Shown here: positions 21,266 to 33,491 of the stretch, one piece after another
How the letters are laid out: each line of letters opens with the position of its first letter
How positions within the stretch are numbered: position 1 is the first letter of the stretch
DNA from: Mesotaenium endlicherianum
Taxonomy: Eukaryota; Streptophyta; Zygnematophyceae; Zygnematales; Mesotaeniaceae
DNA length: 34,592 nucleotides
Assembly: GCA_009602735.1 (NCBI GenBank)
Contig: WELA01012740.1
Location: 219,514-254,105, forward strand
Direction of reading: 5' to 3'
The notes under the pieces: generated by a model
The model's database searches: none
Seen by the model: only the letters and a program-made list of their open reading frames with translations
What the model was told of the DNA's origin: nothing
Translations under genes and position numbers: made by a program

Positions 21266-22331
21266 ATGGCTTCTTCTTCAAATGCGCCAGTGATTGTTGT
21301 GGGTGGTAAACTACTCATCCCTGCCACCTTCTGGGGAGATGCATGGACGAAAAAGATATTTGGACAGTATTACATAGAGTCTGTTTTAGTCGAAATTGTG
21401 AAAGAAGAGGTTGTAAGGACTAAATAGGAGAAGTCATGGCTCATAGAAGTGTTTTATGACAAGCTTAAGAAGCAATGGGAGGCATGGCAGGTCAAGCAGT
21501 ACCTATCTACTGTGCTTGAAGAATCCTGGTTTTATTCGAGCCGCATGTAGTTCGTTTTGACTTGGTTTCCTCAGGGGCCTCTCTGCTTTCAATTTTGAGG
21601 GAGAATGAGGGTCAAAGTTTAATTTCGTCCTCCTAAGATCCAAATGATGACTTACAGCCTAGGTTTAGTGATGGTGAGGAGGATGAGGAGGATGAGGAGG
21701 ATGAGGAGGAAGAGGAGGAAGAAGAGGAGGAGGATACTATGAGGAAGAGGGGCAGGCCTGACACCGGAAGAGATAAGCAGCTGATGCTCATTGGTCCTCC
21801 TGTTTAAAATGAGAAAAGGGAGAGGAGAAGAAGGGAAATTGCTCCATAAACATAATTGCTCCTTAACCATAACTTCTCCAAGCGTTGTGGTGCACTACAA
21901 AACACATAAGACGCTGTTGATCAATTTTACAAGCTCTTTGTCAAGACTTCTGCTGTGAGCTTGAAGTGGTTGCACAAACTATATTGGGGTCTGCTTGATG
22001 CTGCCCTAGCGGATGCCTACATCCTCTACAACCTGGCCCATTCTGAGAGTGACAGGTATCCCTTCATGTTAGATGTTGTAGCGGAGATGACAGACTTCCA
22101 TACTCCACATGAGGGGAGGCGCTTTCGCTAGAGTGCGGGGCGGGCTGGGATGGACAAGTTTCTAGGGAGACACTTCTTTGAGCACCTTCCAGGAGGCTCT
22201 AGACCAGGATGTGTAGTGGGCAAGAGCAAGCTGTATGACCTAGACCAGGCCTAGCTATTGGTGCGCAACGTGTGGAGTAGCGCTTTGCCCTGCGCCTTGC
22301 TTTGAGGAGTACCATACCAACCGGCACATAG
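21266..22331 (+). pseudogene. Decayed piggyBac-like (DDE_Tnp_1_7) transposase remnant
   Basis: Pieces in changing frames, with stops, resemble a piggyBac-family transposase. At 21910-22060 one frame reads DAVDQFYKLF... then LHKLYWGLLDAALADAYILY, the late catalytic-domain helix with a conserved Asp. Near 22136-22250 comes AGMDKFLGRHFFEHLPGG, and at 22271-22330 CGVALCPAPCFEEYHTNRHI, the typical C-terminal Cys/His finger. Upstream pieces are less certain: a 53-codon frame at 21266-21427 (MASSSNAPVIVVGGKLLIPA) and an acidic Glu/Asp tract at about 21670-21737 followed by RKRGRP. Terminal inverted repeats and TTAA target sites were not identified. Confidence 0.7.
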
Positions 22332-25300
22332 CACATGTAGATAGTGGCCCCTACAGGCTGAGTAGCAGTAAGAAGTAGCAGAGGAGCTGCAACATAACAT
22401 ATATGAAAGGTATTGTGCTTCATGTACAGTTCAGCTTCATGTGTGCAAAGCTGCCGATTCTGCAATATTTCCCCACTAATAATTCATTTTTAATCATTTT
22501 CATTGATTATTTTTATCTCCATGTTTTTTTGTAAGTAAAGTAACACCTTGCTTTCAAGCTCCACTTTACAAATTACTATTTGCATTTGTACAAAATAAAT
22601 TATGAATTATTAACTGTGATGCTCTGTTGCATGAAGCACTAAAAAGTACAGACAATACCCGGACTCCATATGGTCCATTAAGTACAGAGTGTGCCTGCAC
22701 AAAGCTACTGATATGAATGAAGTGAAATCGGTTTTATTTGATAGATAAGACACATGCCTACTCCAGAATAAATCAACAATTACTGGTGCATATTCAAACT
22801 CATACTATGTGAAGTCAAAGTTGGCCCTATTTGCTCGTTCCTTATTACCGAACACACTTTGTACGGAAAGTACACCTTACCTTTCCGAAAATTGCGGGCC
22901 ACATAGCCAGTGCAATACCTTGTGATGTAAGCTCTCTAATGGTCTATCACACATAGTCATAGCTTCAGTGGTTATTTCAATATAGTGTCACTTAGGTGGT
23001 GCATTGTTTGACCATATGTAGTCTTTTCCTTGGAAGACCTAGTGTTAAATGCTTGGCATACCATATTTGCAAACCTTGTAAATTGATTTTCCCCCCATGA
23101 GCTTGTACATTTGGCACAGCTTCCACTAGCTTATCGTGCGTTCGCTACATACGTTTGCAAGTTCCCACTAATCTCGACCAATTTTTGGTTAGATAACATT
23201 GTTTGTACCTAATGTAGATGCTTTTTGGTCCTAAGCTGGAATGGAGTGAGAATGGCACGCAAGGAAGATACTACATGAAGCTACAATGGATGCTCAGCAT
23301 GTCTCGCAACTTGTTATAATCACTATGCACTTAGGCACAATCTTAAATGAATGACTTTTTATTTGCATAGTTCAATTGCCTATAAGATTCTTACTCATTT
23401 GCTGGAACGTTCGTTGGTTGCTTACATTGTTGACAAGGTTAAACATATACCCGCAAGCGCGGTTGGTGGCTTGGAAACCAGCGTCGAGAAGCAAGTAGTT
23501 GACCACTACGTTATATTCTAGACGTCTTGACACGCTTATAAGGTGACGCCAACTTGACTGAGGCATTTTGATGCTTCTTTCAAGAGCGCAGAGCATAAAA
23601 TTGGTTGTCAAGCGGCTCTAAGCGTCATGTTGACCACCTGATCCCGCTTTTTGATTCAATATCGCCTTTGAAATGTGGACAACTCAAATTTTGACGTGCT
23701 CGTCAGCTCGCCAATACTTTCACAAAACCAAAATTCTTTACGTCATGTTCATGTCTATCTTCACATGAAGTTTCAAGTCCTCATGACTTGTTTGAAAAAT
23801 TCAAGTTGCATTCCCCCCTGTACAAGCTGAGATGATATTGATATCTCATGAACAACTTAAAAACAGTCAAATCATCTCTGCACCGTACCTAGTTTCACTT
23901 AGATGACAAACTAAACAAATAAATTGTTGTAAAGCTTTTAATCAGTCGATTGCAAGGTGCCTCTCATCCTTGAGCTAATATCACACTTACTCTTTGAGCT
24001 TATTGCTCTGTTGTGGCATACAACCACATAGACTTGCACAACATGCATATTAACTATTATAACTCTTAAATCATTCAATGCCTCAAGGATTTAATAACAT
24101 TCGAAAAAGTTGAAAGATAATGTGTACGAGATTATCAATGTAAAGTAATATACCTTACTTTTTTGTCTCTCACTTATAATCAAGGATCTTTCATTCATTA
24201 GGACATAAATATGTACTAATCTTCTATTTAAAAGAGCATTACTCATTATCTTTTCATGTGACACGATATGCCAGACGTCTTGAGCGATCCGACCAACATA
24301 TTAGCCGACATAGACTCAAATCGACTGACGTACCGTTATCTTAAAGAATTATTGTTGGTTGATGTCTCTTTACGGTGGCCAAAGCAATAAAGCTCATTAG
24401 GTCAGATGCGGGATTGGAAAAACGATGATTGTGGACGACTAGATAAATTGAGCTCAATAAAGAGTGACGTATTTTGGTTTACTATGGTTCCTGATGGTTA
24501 CATTTTATTAAGGGCAAAGCAAACTTTTATTATCAATTGACGCCACAAGACCACATCTACAACTTAGGAATACACGGTGGATATAAAATTTGAAATAAAC
24601 TCCTGCTTGTAAAAAAGGGGGTGTTTGCAAGGAGAACTTTCAGCAAAATTTTGGAATGGAGCCGTTGTCGCTGTGAAGGGAGCGAATGATAAAGCAATGA
24701 TAAAGGTTGCTCTAGATTGGTTAATACGTCCAACTTATGATATGCGAACGCTATGTGCACAACTTCATTTGTCTCTTAAATATTATTAACAATAATATGG
24801 ACAATTATGTTGTTTAGCCTTTGTTGCGAATTTTCAAAAGCACATTTATTCATTTGTCAACGTACATGTGAGACGAGCAGCACACATGTCGTGCCTAATG
24901 GCGTCAAGACTTGGACACGTGTGTTGCTTTCCAGCCCGTGTGTTGTCGACCTGGTCAATGTGTCGGTGGTCCTCTGCACGTGTGGGCTTTCCTTGGTTGA
25001 CTGGTCGGTGCATCTCTGCACGTAGAAATTGACCTGGTTGATTGCCTTACATGTGTGTCGGTGACAAGCTGACCAAAATCTGGTCTTCTGGCACTTGCAC
25101 CACTCAATTGAGAGGAACCCATACTTAGCATTTACCACCCCCAGCTGCTCTCACCCTATTCACCATCTAACACTTGCAATGATTTTCTATCTCTTAATCT
25201 TCCTTACAAGGACAACAACGTCGTATTTCTACATAGGCTTTTGCCTAAGTTGAGGGTTGCACAAGTGAACAAATTTTAGTTTATAGAAATCACGTCTAGC

Positions 25301-26873
25301 AGATCAGCACAACAATACCAAGTTTCAAAGAAATTCGGCCATCAAGGCTTTTGCTTAACTTTCACCAAGTTACAGCTTACGAAACTTTTAAATTATAGCA
25401 TCTATGTCGGCTGAAAGGGACAAAGTGCCCTGGTGGAAGCGTAGGAACTCACGAGGAAAGGAACTAGCTGCAATCATACTAAAGAGTGTAGCGGCATATC
25501 ACTAAGAAAGCTTAGAAAAATTACTCAACATTTTGAGTAGAAAGAAACTGCTCACAAATGATGTAGGATAGAAGGCCCTGTCATTACAAACCCGTAGAAA
25601 TTTACAGAATTGAAAATTGATGAGTAATGAAGAAGTTATGCCTATTTATAATTTTCTGCCTAAGTGCTCTCTGTAGGAGGAAGCTACGGAATTTTCTAAG
25701 TGTCCGTCAAATCGTCCCTTCCAGAATATTCGTGAGTAGGCCAGATCAGTCTCATCTGACATGTCGGGTTGAATTAACGTCCACATACATGCATCGACAT
25801 TACTAGAATATTCTATCTTAGGCGCGCTAGGCTAAACCGAAACTTCTAGGTAAATCGACCTAGTCGGCACTCCGCGTCAGCCGAACTTACGTGAAGGTTC
25901 GAGTTCACTCTAATGGGCCAGATCGCTCAACGCTGTCGGTCAATCCGACGGTCGCGCTCACCGCGAATTAAGGACAGTCGTCAACCAACCTCAAAACTAA
26001 TAAAACTTTGAAAATCCATAAGTCTCTCAATACTTAACCAAATTTGATGAACTTTATATCAAAATGATCACAAAAATGCACTCTACAATTTTAAGTAATC
26101 AAAACATACGTTCATTGGACTCAAAAATGCACTTCATAAACCTATGACCTTACATCGGCCTGGCTTGAGCTCTTCGCTCAATACCGCACCTAACAGTTTC
26201 CATTGCTGGCTGGGCTCACTCAACTCTTCGCTGAGGGTTGTACTTGCTAATTCTGCTCTTGCTAATAGCAATTCGACAATTGAGACTTCTGAGGACTTGG
26301 AGACTAACACAGCACTCAACATTCTATGTGCCTTCGTACATTTGTGGTGTTTGACTCAAACATGTGCTAGATTTCCTAGCAAATTCTTCTCTGCAAGCTC
26401 TCTATTCTTTCAGTCGAAATCCCTTCTTGGGAACTCCAAGATCCTAACTTCTATGATACGACGAGAGAAGAATTCCTAGACGTCGGCAGAAGTGAGGCGC
26501 CTGGCTCTCCTGTGGCTTTGGGAACTCTTTCTCCTTCGCGCCTTTTCTTCTCTTCTCCTCTTGTTCCTGCGCTCCTCTCTGCTTCTTTGCCAAACATTTG
26601 CGAAGCAAGAATGAGGCAAAATTTGTGCAGAGCTTGTGCCTTTCCCAGGCACCACGCATGCTGTTCTCTCTCGAGAACTTCAGCTCTTAGTCACAGCGCT
26701 AAGCATGCATGTAGTCTCGTAGGATTCCCTCGGGACAGCGTTACTTGTTCGACGTCACTTAACATGCATGCACACCTTGTGACTGTCGAGCGTGTATGCT
26801 TGACCTTTCGGTCAGCATGCACGCCTAGGTGGCCTTAAGCCTATGTCTCCTGAGGTGGCCGCTTAAGTCGTGG
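22332..26873. other. AT-rich noncoding DNA, probably old repeats
   Basis: About 4.5 kb without a convincing gene; open frames are short and of random texture. A local repeat at 24960-25020 contains CTCTGCACGT twice, each after a GTCGGTG word. From about 26490 the sequence becomes C/T-rich and GC-richer, with several GCATGCATG words, a hairpin (26790-26824) and AGGTGGCC words, and runs into the solo LTR. The whole looks like degraded transposon or intergenic DNA. Confidence 0.5.
26790..26824. repeat. Near-perfect inverted repeat (hairpin)
   Basis: GCGTGTATGCTTGACC (26790-26805) faces GGTCAGCATGCACGC (26810-26824) across a four-base loop, with one mismatch-like position and one extra T. It is followed by AGGTGGCC-TTAAG and, 20 bases on, AGGTGGCCGCTTAAG, so the border of the solo LTR insertion is itself repetitive. 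Confidence 0.65.
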
Positions 26874-26878
26874 CAGCC

Positions 26879-27365
26879 TGAAATGAATCGACTTACCAAA
26901 TAGGCGATTAACAATTAATAAAGATCTTTATATCAGCAAGTAATCTTTATGGTATTTCCGTTAACTCGTTAAACGGCAAAGGACAATACACTAGCAGGGA
27001 ATACTACTCGTCAGTCAAATGAGAGTAAACTAGCATCAATAATGCAAATCAGTAAACTCATACATAAGCAAGGTTAGAAGACAGTGCGTATCAGTGGCTT
27101 CTTGCCTTGGATTCAGATCTCTCTCAGTAAGCTGTACAAGAGAGTTGGCCTCGTTTCCGAATGCCGAACTCGAGAGCAATGCCTAGCGTATGTACATGGA
27201 ATGAGTTTACTGTTCAACGGTCAGTGCGAATTGACTAAAGTTCAGCAAACTGACTATTAACTAAAGTCTAGCAAACTGACTAATAACTAAAGGTCAGCAG
27301 GCTGAACTTAATTAACTATTATATTTAAAGGAATATTATATCTACTAATATACTGATTCATTACA
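26879..27365 (-). repeat. Solo LTR of the same gypsy family, reverse orientation, with 5-bp target duplication
   Basis: On the minus strand it reads TGTAATGAATCAGTATATT... to the TTCA end, matching the LTRs at 12573 and 20299. It is flanked by CAGCC at 26874-26878 and CAGCC at 27366-27370, a perfect 5-bp target duplication that fixes the TG...CA ends. At 487 bp it lacks about 240 bp of the LTR middle and instead has repeated GTCAGTTTGCTGAACTTTAG-type units. It arose by recombination between the two LTRs of a full element or is a shorter family variant. Confidence 0.92.
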
Positions 27366-27370
27366 CAGCC

Positions 27371-29440
27371 TCACCACAGGTCCATGGCTGAGGTGGCCTT
27401 CCCACGCAACCTCGGCTATCCTGACCCATGCCAGAGTGGCTGCGCAGTCAGCGCCATCCTACTTGGCCTTTGCCAATGTGGTCTGGTTGCCGGTCCTAGG
27501 ACAGTCAACTTTCCAGCAGACTATGCTTTGTCAAAAACCTAACTCATTCCTAATTGCCAGGATTGATTAGCCAGTCACGCATCTTGTGACTTGACTTAAC
27601 CCTGATTGTCAGTCAAATGGTCGGTGAGTCAACGTTGACTTCTGTACCTGGCGATCGTAACTAACGTCACGCGTGTCGTGCCGTCAAACTAATAGCAGTC
27701 GCGACATACGTGGACATGATTAAACATATGTACGCTCGATTTGTACCTTATATCTAATGACGCATATAAGAGTCGCACTAATGATCAATTTAAACCTGTG
27801 CGATAACTGAAACGTAGGACACGTAGGATACTTACAAATTGATTAGTTGAATCTATAATAAGATGTAGTACTTCCCAAATATTAATCATTTGTGTAACGA
27901 GTGACCCCATACAATATGGAAGACGTTAACGGCTAATGACGGGACATGCGAGCAAGAATGGCAACTAGGGAGTAAAGACAGACAGCAGGAGATAATGACT
28001 GGTAATGGGAAGGGGTGTGAGCGAGAAAGACAGCATGGAAACAGAGCACAGATTGAGTGGCGGAGTAAGTGGAAGAATTCTACAATCTGAATGTGAATAG
28101 ATTAGTATGCGAGCCGGCGAGAAGAGAAAGACAGCAAGGAAACAAAACGAGACCCCCCTTAAGCATATTGAATTCGTTTGTAATGAAGTCGAACTAAGTC
28201 GACGATTAACGACCGAGCTGGACCGAGCCTGCTATTAAGTCGCGATCATGCTAAATAAAATAGAGTGCAGCGACAGAATGTACGGCAAAGCTGTCTTCTA
28301 TATGTTATTTGTTCACTGGGAACCTCCAGTTGACCACCTTATAGTCAGCAGGCAGATGACTACGTGACAAGCGTCTAGCAGCTGTCTAGCATGGTCTAGC
28401 AGGCGTTAGCTCGATCAAGCGCGATACACAACCACGACGAGATCGCGACCTTGGAAGACGCAGCACAAGAGGGATTCGTGCCTGTGTTGTAAGCGCGAAT
28501 ATGGAGGCGGACCATTGCGCGCCCGAGACAGCGCGAAGGCTGCAATGGTGGTGCAGATATTCGCTGCGTGTTGGTGTGTTAGCAACGGCCTCTGCCTCAT
28601 CCCATCATCAAAAGCTGGCGGAAGCAGGCGGAAGCAGCTTCTTCTACAAACGCCGGCGGTTGCAACCTGCTCCAATCTCGTGCGACCTAGGGCCAGAGAG
28701 CTTAGATGGCCAGAGCAGGGCCAGGGCATGGTACCAGCACGGTACCGTTGACCAGCAAATACCCGACAACAGTCGGCCATCGCCTGTCCAGCTGCAACAA
28801 GCTGGCAAGAAGCTTCACCCCTGCTTCAATCAACTGGCTTCGAGTATGCATCGGCGCATGTAACTCGGTCGCTAGAGTGGGCAAAAAGGAATGGACTTTT
28901 CATAAATACGATAATTCGGGATTTTGGCCCTTAACCTAAGACGTTGCGCGACAAACTATATTGCTTCTGAAATTTGTATGCAAAGGATCCAGCCTACTTC
29001 GTTTGAGAAATAACAAGAATAGCGATCATGTGCGACGATCAGCGATGGCGTTGACTGGCTTCACTCCACTTCGAAGCACTCCGAAGTGCCATCAAAGATT
29101 CAACACTTGACACTGCTCGACACCACAATTCAACTTGCAATGAGGTCGTCCACCCACCTCACCATCGTACAGCACCATGGCTGGCGTCATCTCAATCCAT
29201 CTCATGCCATCCACCATGCCGTGCCGTCCTATCCAGTCCTACCCGTTCTGCGCATATCTGTGCCTCCAGAAATGTATTAGCCACGGTGGCGCCCATGGTG
29301 GCGCCTTTTACGTGTCTAGTTGGCAGACCCGCAGAGCACAACGGAACATAACAAGGCTGCAGCAAGGCACAACTAATCAACTAGGAGTCCGCCAGATCTG
29401 GTCAGGACTCGAGCGTTGAAAACTCTTGCACAATACAGCA
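27371..29440. other. Intergenic region upstream of the XTH gene
   Basis: No gene is recognised. The solo LTR was inserted into sequence that continues here (AGGTGGCC words on both sides). AAAGACAGCA occurs at 28026-28035 and 28128-28137 within similar context (GCGAGAAAGACAGCATGGAA-like), with a weaker third copy near 27974, suggesting degenerate repeats about 100 bp apart. A GC-rich island at 28400-28860 has open frames on both strands without family resemblance. Confidence 0.45.
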
Positions 29441-29444
29441 TACT

Positions 29445-29449
29445 TATAT
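29445..29449 (+). promoter_or_regulatory. Candidate TATA element of the XTH gene
   Basis: CTTATATGAAG lies about 45 bases before the XTH start codon, at a workable distance for a short 5' leader. Support is motif and position only. Confidence 0.35.
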
Positions 29450-29493
29450 GAAGCCAGAACAAGGCTTTGAGATTATCAAACTTTGTTTTCTCG

Positions 29494-31788
29494 ATGGCCT
29501 TGTTCACTAGGCTTTCGGTTCTACTTCTCGTCTTGTGTGTGGCTACTCGCCCTTCTTACGGTAGCGTGGACGAAGACTTCGATAAATTTGGGAAGAGTTG
29601 GCTGAGTTATCTGCACCAACCTCAAGCTGATGGATCTTACAAGATAGGCCTCAATAGTGAAGGGGGTAAGCGTTTGGCCGAGTGACCTACAGGCTTGCAT
29701 GACCTGACCTCTTAGCCGCAGACACTCATGTGCACTTTTCTGAGTGATCATGCTGATGAAAGTTTTTTCATGCAATGGTGGAAACTCGCAGCTGTGAGAG
29801 GTAGATGAGTCTGGGGTGTTCAAGCTAAAACCTTTGTATTCTGCAGTCGAGGAGTGAATAAGCACAATTCTCTTGACATGGGCGGCTTAATGTTGACGAG
29901 GGTAGTAGGGAGTGTACTGTGAGTTTTTTTCTGCTGTCTGAGCTGGTGATTTGTTAGAGAAAAGGTGTTGCCTTTCAAGTGCTCGGGAAGCGCACAGATA
30001 TGCTCGAACTTTTTTGGATTCGCCTAATTACTCAACTTCTTATGTAAAGTGCAGGTGCTTACTTGACGTCAAAAGAGAGGTATTTTCATGGCAGTATCAG
30101 TGCTAGCTTGAAGCTGCCCTGTGGCTTTTCAGCTGGAGTTGTGTCCAGCTTTTATGTAAGCTAACAGACCTATCAATACCTGGTGCCCATCTTTTAGTGA
30201 AAAGCAGTGTTTAAGTACAGTTTCACCACATATTGTGAGCAGTTCTTTTTACAGCTGTCACAAAAGTGCTTTTTATGAGGAATATTGTGAACAGATATTT
30301 ATACAGTTGTCACAAAAGTGCTTCTTATGAGTGAGGAGTCTTTTTAAAAGTTGTGCATTTAAGTTATTGTCTGGTTGTGCAAATTCAAACATTATGTGGG
30401 CTGGTGAAATTATGAAATCTGGTTGAAAGTGTTGTACTATACGACATCATTGGCTGCTGTGATTGTTGCCTGCATAAAGGTCTGATACTGTTTGGCACTC
30501 ATTTACAAACTTTTGTCTTGTACATGCTGATTCACCTTCTGTTAGCAACAATCTGCTGTGGAGCTTTGGGTAGTATCAATTGTTATGAATCCTTTGTGAT
30601 GGGGTTTATTTTGGTGTGGAAGCATGTGTGTAGTATATTGAAAAGGTGTGAGTATTGTGGTATGTGTTGGCAGTTAAAGTCAGATGGTCCTGAGCTTACC
30701 AAGACTCATGATGAAATTGATATGGAGTTTCTTGGTGGCGTTACCCCAGAGGACATAGTGTTGCACACCAATTACTTTGCTCAAGTGAGTACCTTCAGCT
30801 CCTTTATCTGAGTTCTTTGCAGGCGATGTCATTTTTGTATGGAAGTTTGTCGCTCTGTTAACTCCTTGTGTACTGCTGAGTCTACTCCGCTCCCTTTTAC
30901 ATGAAGCAGCCATCGTACCAACAAGACTTGGCTGATGTTTGATTGTGAGTGCTTGTATGTGGTTGCAGGGTCATGGGCATCATGAGCAGCAATTCAAGCT
31001 CTGGTTTAACCCATGCACAAGCTACCACAACTATACCTTTCTCTGGAACTGGGACCGTGTCGTGTGAGTGCTCCTTTGCCACTTAGACTCTTTTATTTTT
31101 TTCTTCGTTTTTTTTCAGTAATTGAATAACCATGAGTGAGGCGTATGTGATAAATATTTAAGGCATGCTGGTACCTTGAAGATAATTGACAGATCTTAAT
31201 TTCTGTTTTGATTAAAATCATAACTTGCTGGTTGTTCTGTTGTGCAGGTGGTTGGTGGATGGTATTCCTCTGAGGCAATTGGAGAGATCAACTTTTGGAC
31301 GCAAGTTTTTGCAGAAGGGTTATGTATATCAACCCATGTTCCTTCATTTCACTATGTGGGATGGATCTAGTTGGGCAACTGATCACGGTAACATTAAGGT
31401 GAGTCAAAACGCTGCCTTTATGTAGACACACACAGAAGTATTGGCAGGGTTTAGAATATGATGTTGCAACATAGAGGTTTTTGAAGAATGGTGTATGTTC
31501 ACAACTGATAGTTCACAGTGCGCACAAAATTTTATGAAAACAATTTTTTGGTTTTAACTGTTCATATCTCTGTTTTTGTCACAGGCGGACTTTTCTCTTG
31601 CACCTTTCCAGATGCAGATAGGCAATGTTGACTTCAGCAATTCTTGTGAATGGAAGAGACCTTTTCTTCCTTGTGCCAAGTCGTACAGTAACTCTTGGGA
31701 TACAAGCCTTTCCGCATCGAAGATCGCAGAGATGAATGATTACAAGTCCAAGTATATGATCTACAACTATGAGACTTACCAAGGATAG
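29494..31788 (+). CDS. XTH: Xyloglucan endotransglucosylase/hydrolase (GH16), complete, six exons
   Basis: Cuts and religates xyloglucan chains in the cell wall. Exons 29494-29665, 30055-30155, 30674-30784, 30969-31063, 31248-31398 and 31585-31788 join in phase with GT-AG borders, giving 277 aa, the usual XTH length. The ATG at 29494 opens a hydrophobic signal peptide (ALFTRLSVLLLVLCVATRPS); an earlier in-frame TTG is not a likely start. Exon 3 carries the GH16 active site HDEIDMEFLGG with nucleophile and acid/base Glu; most XTHs have Phe where this has Met, and the N-glycosylation site usual just after it is absent (GGVTPED). Later marks are EQQFKLWFNPC, NYTFLWNWDRVVWLVDGIPL and MFLHFTMWDGSSWATDHG. 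The C-terminus has conserved Cys and ends YMIYNYETYQG, the XTH-specific tail, so a GH16 glucanase or lichenase is less likely. Confidence 0.93.
30231..30334. repeat. Two tandem 52-bp units in XTH intron 2
   Basis: TATTGTGAGCAGTTC... (30231) recurs as TATTGTGAACAGATA... (30283) with a period of 52 bp; both units contain CTGTCACAAAAGTGCTT- or TTGTCACAAAAGTGCTT-type cores. The units differ at several positions, so the duplication is not recent. Confidence 0.8.
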
Positions 31789-33491
31789 GGGGTATTTATT
31801 GTGTGCCTGCTATGTGTACATTGTGAAGAATCTTGTTGAAGGGGGTGGATAGGGATAACTATCATCCTGAATGAGTGGGAACGCACATTCATTTTTCATG
31901 ATACTTTCTTCCCTGTGAGGAAGCTAGGCAGAGGAAATTGTCACTTCCCTGTGAGGGAGTTTGGCAATGCAGATTGTCAGGCAATAAAAGAGACTGGACT
32001 TTAATGTACTGCATGTCCAGCTTAAGTTAGTATTTGTTTGCAATTTTCCATGTTCTCTAGCAGAAGGGAGGGCTGTAGAGGACAAGGAGATGGATTTGGC
32101 AATAATGTATATTAATACCATAACATATCATGTTGACAATACTTTTGATGATGTGGTTGGTTTATTCATTACTGGAATAAAAATTGCTATCTAGTATGCA
32201 GATGTGATCCTTGCTTTGTTCAGTTTTGTACATGATGTGGATCATTGGTAGGAAATGAAGATGTGAAAAACATATCAATAATGCCTTTGGAAGAAAAAGT
32301 TTTTCTTACATCAATCTTTCCAGTTGGAACTTGAACAATATATGTTGTTTCTCACTAAATGTTTTTTAAATAAAAAACACTGAACGAAATGTGTAATGAT
32401 GGAAGTCTGTAAAACTTGTCTGGAGCTATGTGAGCTATAGTGCATGGGTTGAGCACATCATTATATGGCACATCTCAGACAATAATCAGAGTCATGCCTG
32501 ACGCGCATCAACGCTTCCCTGGTTCCTCTTCTTGAGACTCTGGGTCCTCAGAAGGGAAAAACTTTCCTATTTGCAGGTGTTGTTTATTCAAGGCTGTCAT
32601 CAGATATAAGACTGCCCCTTTAGTGCTGATTCTGGCAGACCAAAAGTAGCACTGGGAGGAACTTCGAGTCTGAACTTAGGGATCCTCGTCCCCGTTCCCT
32701 TATCCTACCCATTATTGGAACCTTGCTAATAATCCAACACTCTTTCTTCTTGTTTTAACAACTATACCTGCCAAATTGTTTCTGTCAACTTTTTCCCAAG
32801 CACCCTGCCGTCCCTACCTATATTTGAACCTTCCAACTTTCAACTCTAATCAGACTTGTGTACCATTATTTCTGGAGTTCCCAATCCTTACTCTTGAATC
32901 TGACTTTGGGATGTCACATGAGCCATATAATAAGGACAAACCCTCGCACTTCATGCACGTAACACTATCAAGCATGCACACTGCTCTCAACACCCATGTT
33001 ATTTGTTTGTCACATGACTTGATGTTGCACTTCGTGATTATGTTGGTAATTTCCCGTCTTGAGAACGTCAATTTAGGCTTTTACTAACCCCAACAGTTCA
33101 CGGGTGGAGCTTAGCCCTAAGATTCGCCAATAAGTGGCGTTGAATCTTCACTAGAGACATCTTCAGCTTTCTGCCCCTGCTGCGCGATCCCTTCCGCACC
33201 ACCTTGGCCTTCTGACACCTGCAGAAGTGCATCACAACAATTGCACCATATTGTCAAAGCACGACATTCATCGACGCAGACAGCATCCACAATCAGCAGT
33301 ACTCTGCACTCGGGGATGACTGCAACTTTTTAAGCTACCAAGCAATAGTTATATAACCGACTATGAGCTTGCAGGTGTAACATGGAGGCCTCGACCAGCA
33401 CGGGACAGAACAAATTATGCCAGTCGAGCAAATCAACACGCCGCTAACCCACGCACCACACTGTTAGCAGAACCACGTCATCATTGTCAAA
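31789..33491. other. XTH 3' UTR and intergenic region
   Basis: AATAAA at 31983-31988, about 195 bases after the XTH stop, is a plausible polyadenylation signal; another lies near 32176. CTTCCCTGTGAGG occurs twice near 31908 and 31946. Beyond about 32300 I see no gene. The two flanking genes converge on this stretch, so it should hold both 3' ends. Confidence 0.5.

Noticed and set aside
24807..25138. Two opposed open frames of 72 and 93 codons
   Set aside because: They cover a local repeat with CTCTGCACGT words and show no protein family texture.
25893..25905. tRNA B-box-like GGTTCGAGTTC
   Set aside because: No A box at the right distance and no cloverleaf could be folded around it.
28415..28863. 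Overlapping open frames on both strands in a GC-rich island
   Set aside because: No family resemblance, start context or splice partners; several frames are open at once, as expected from composition.
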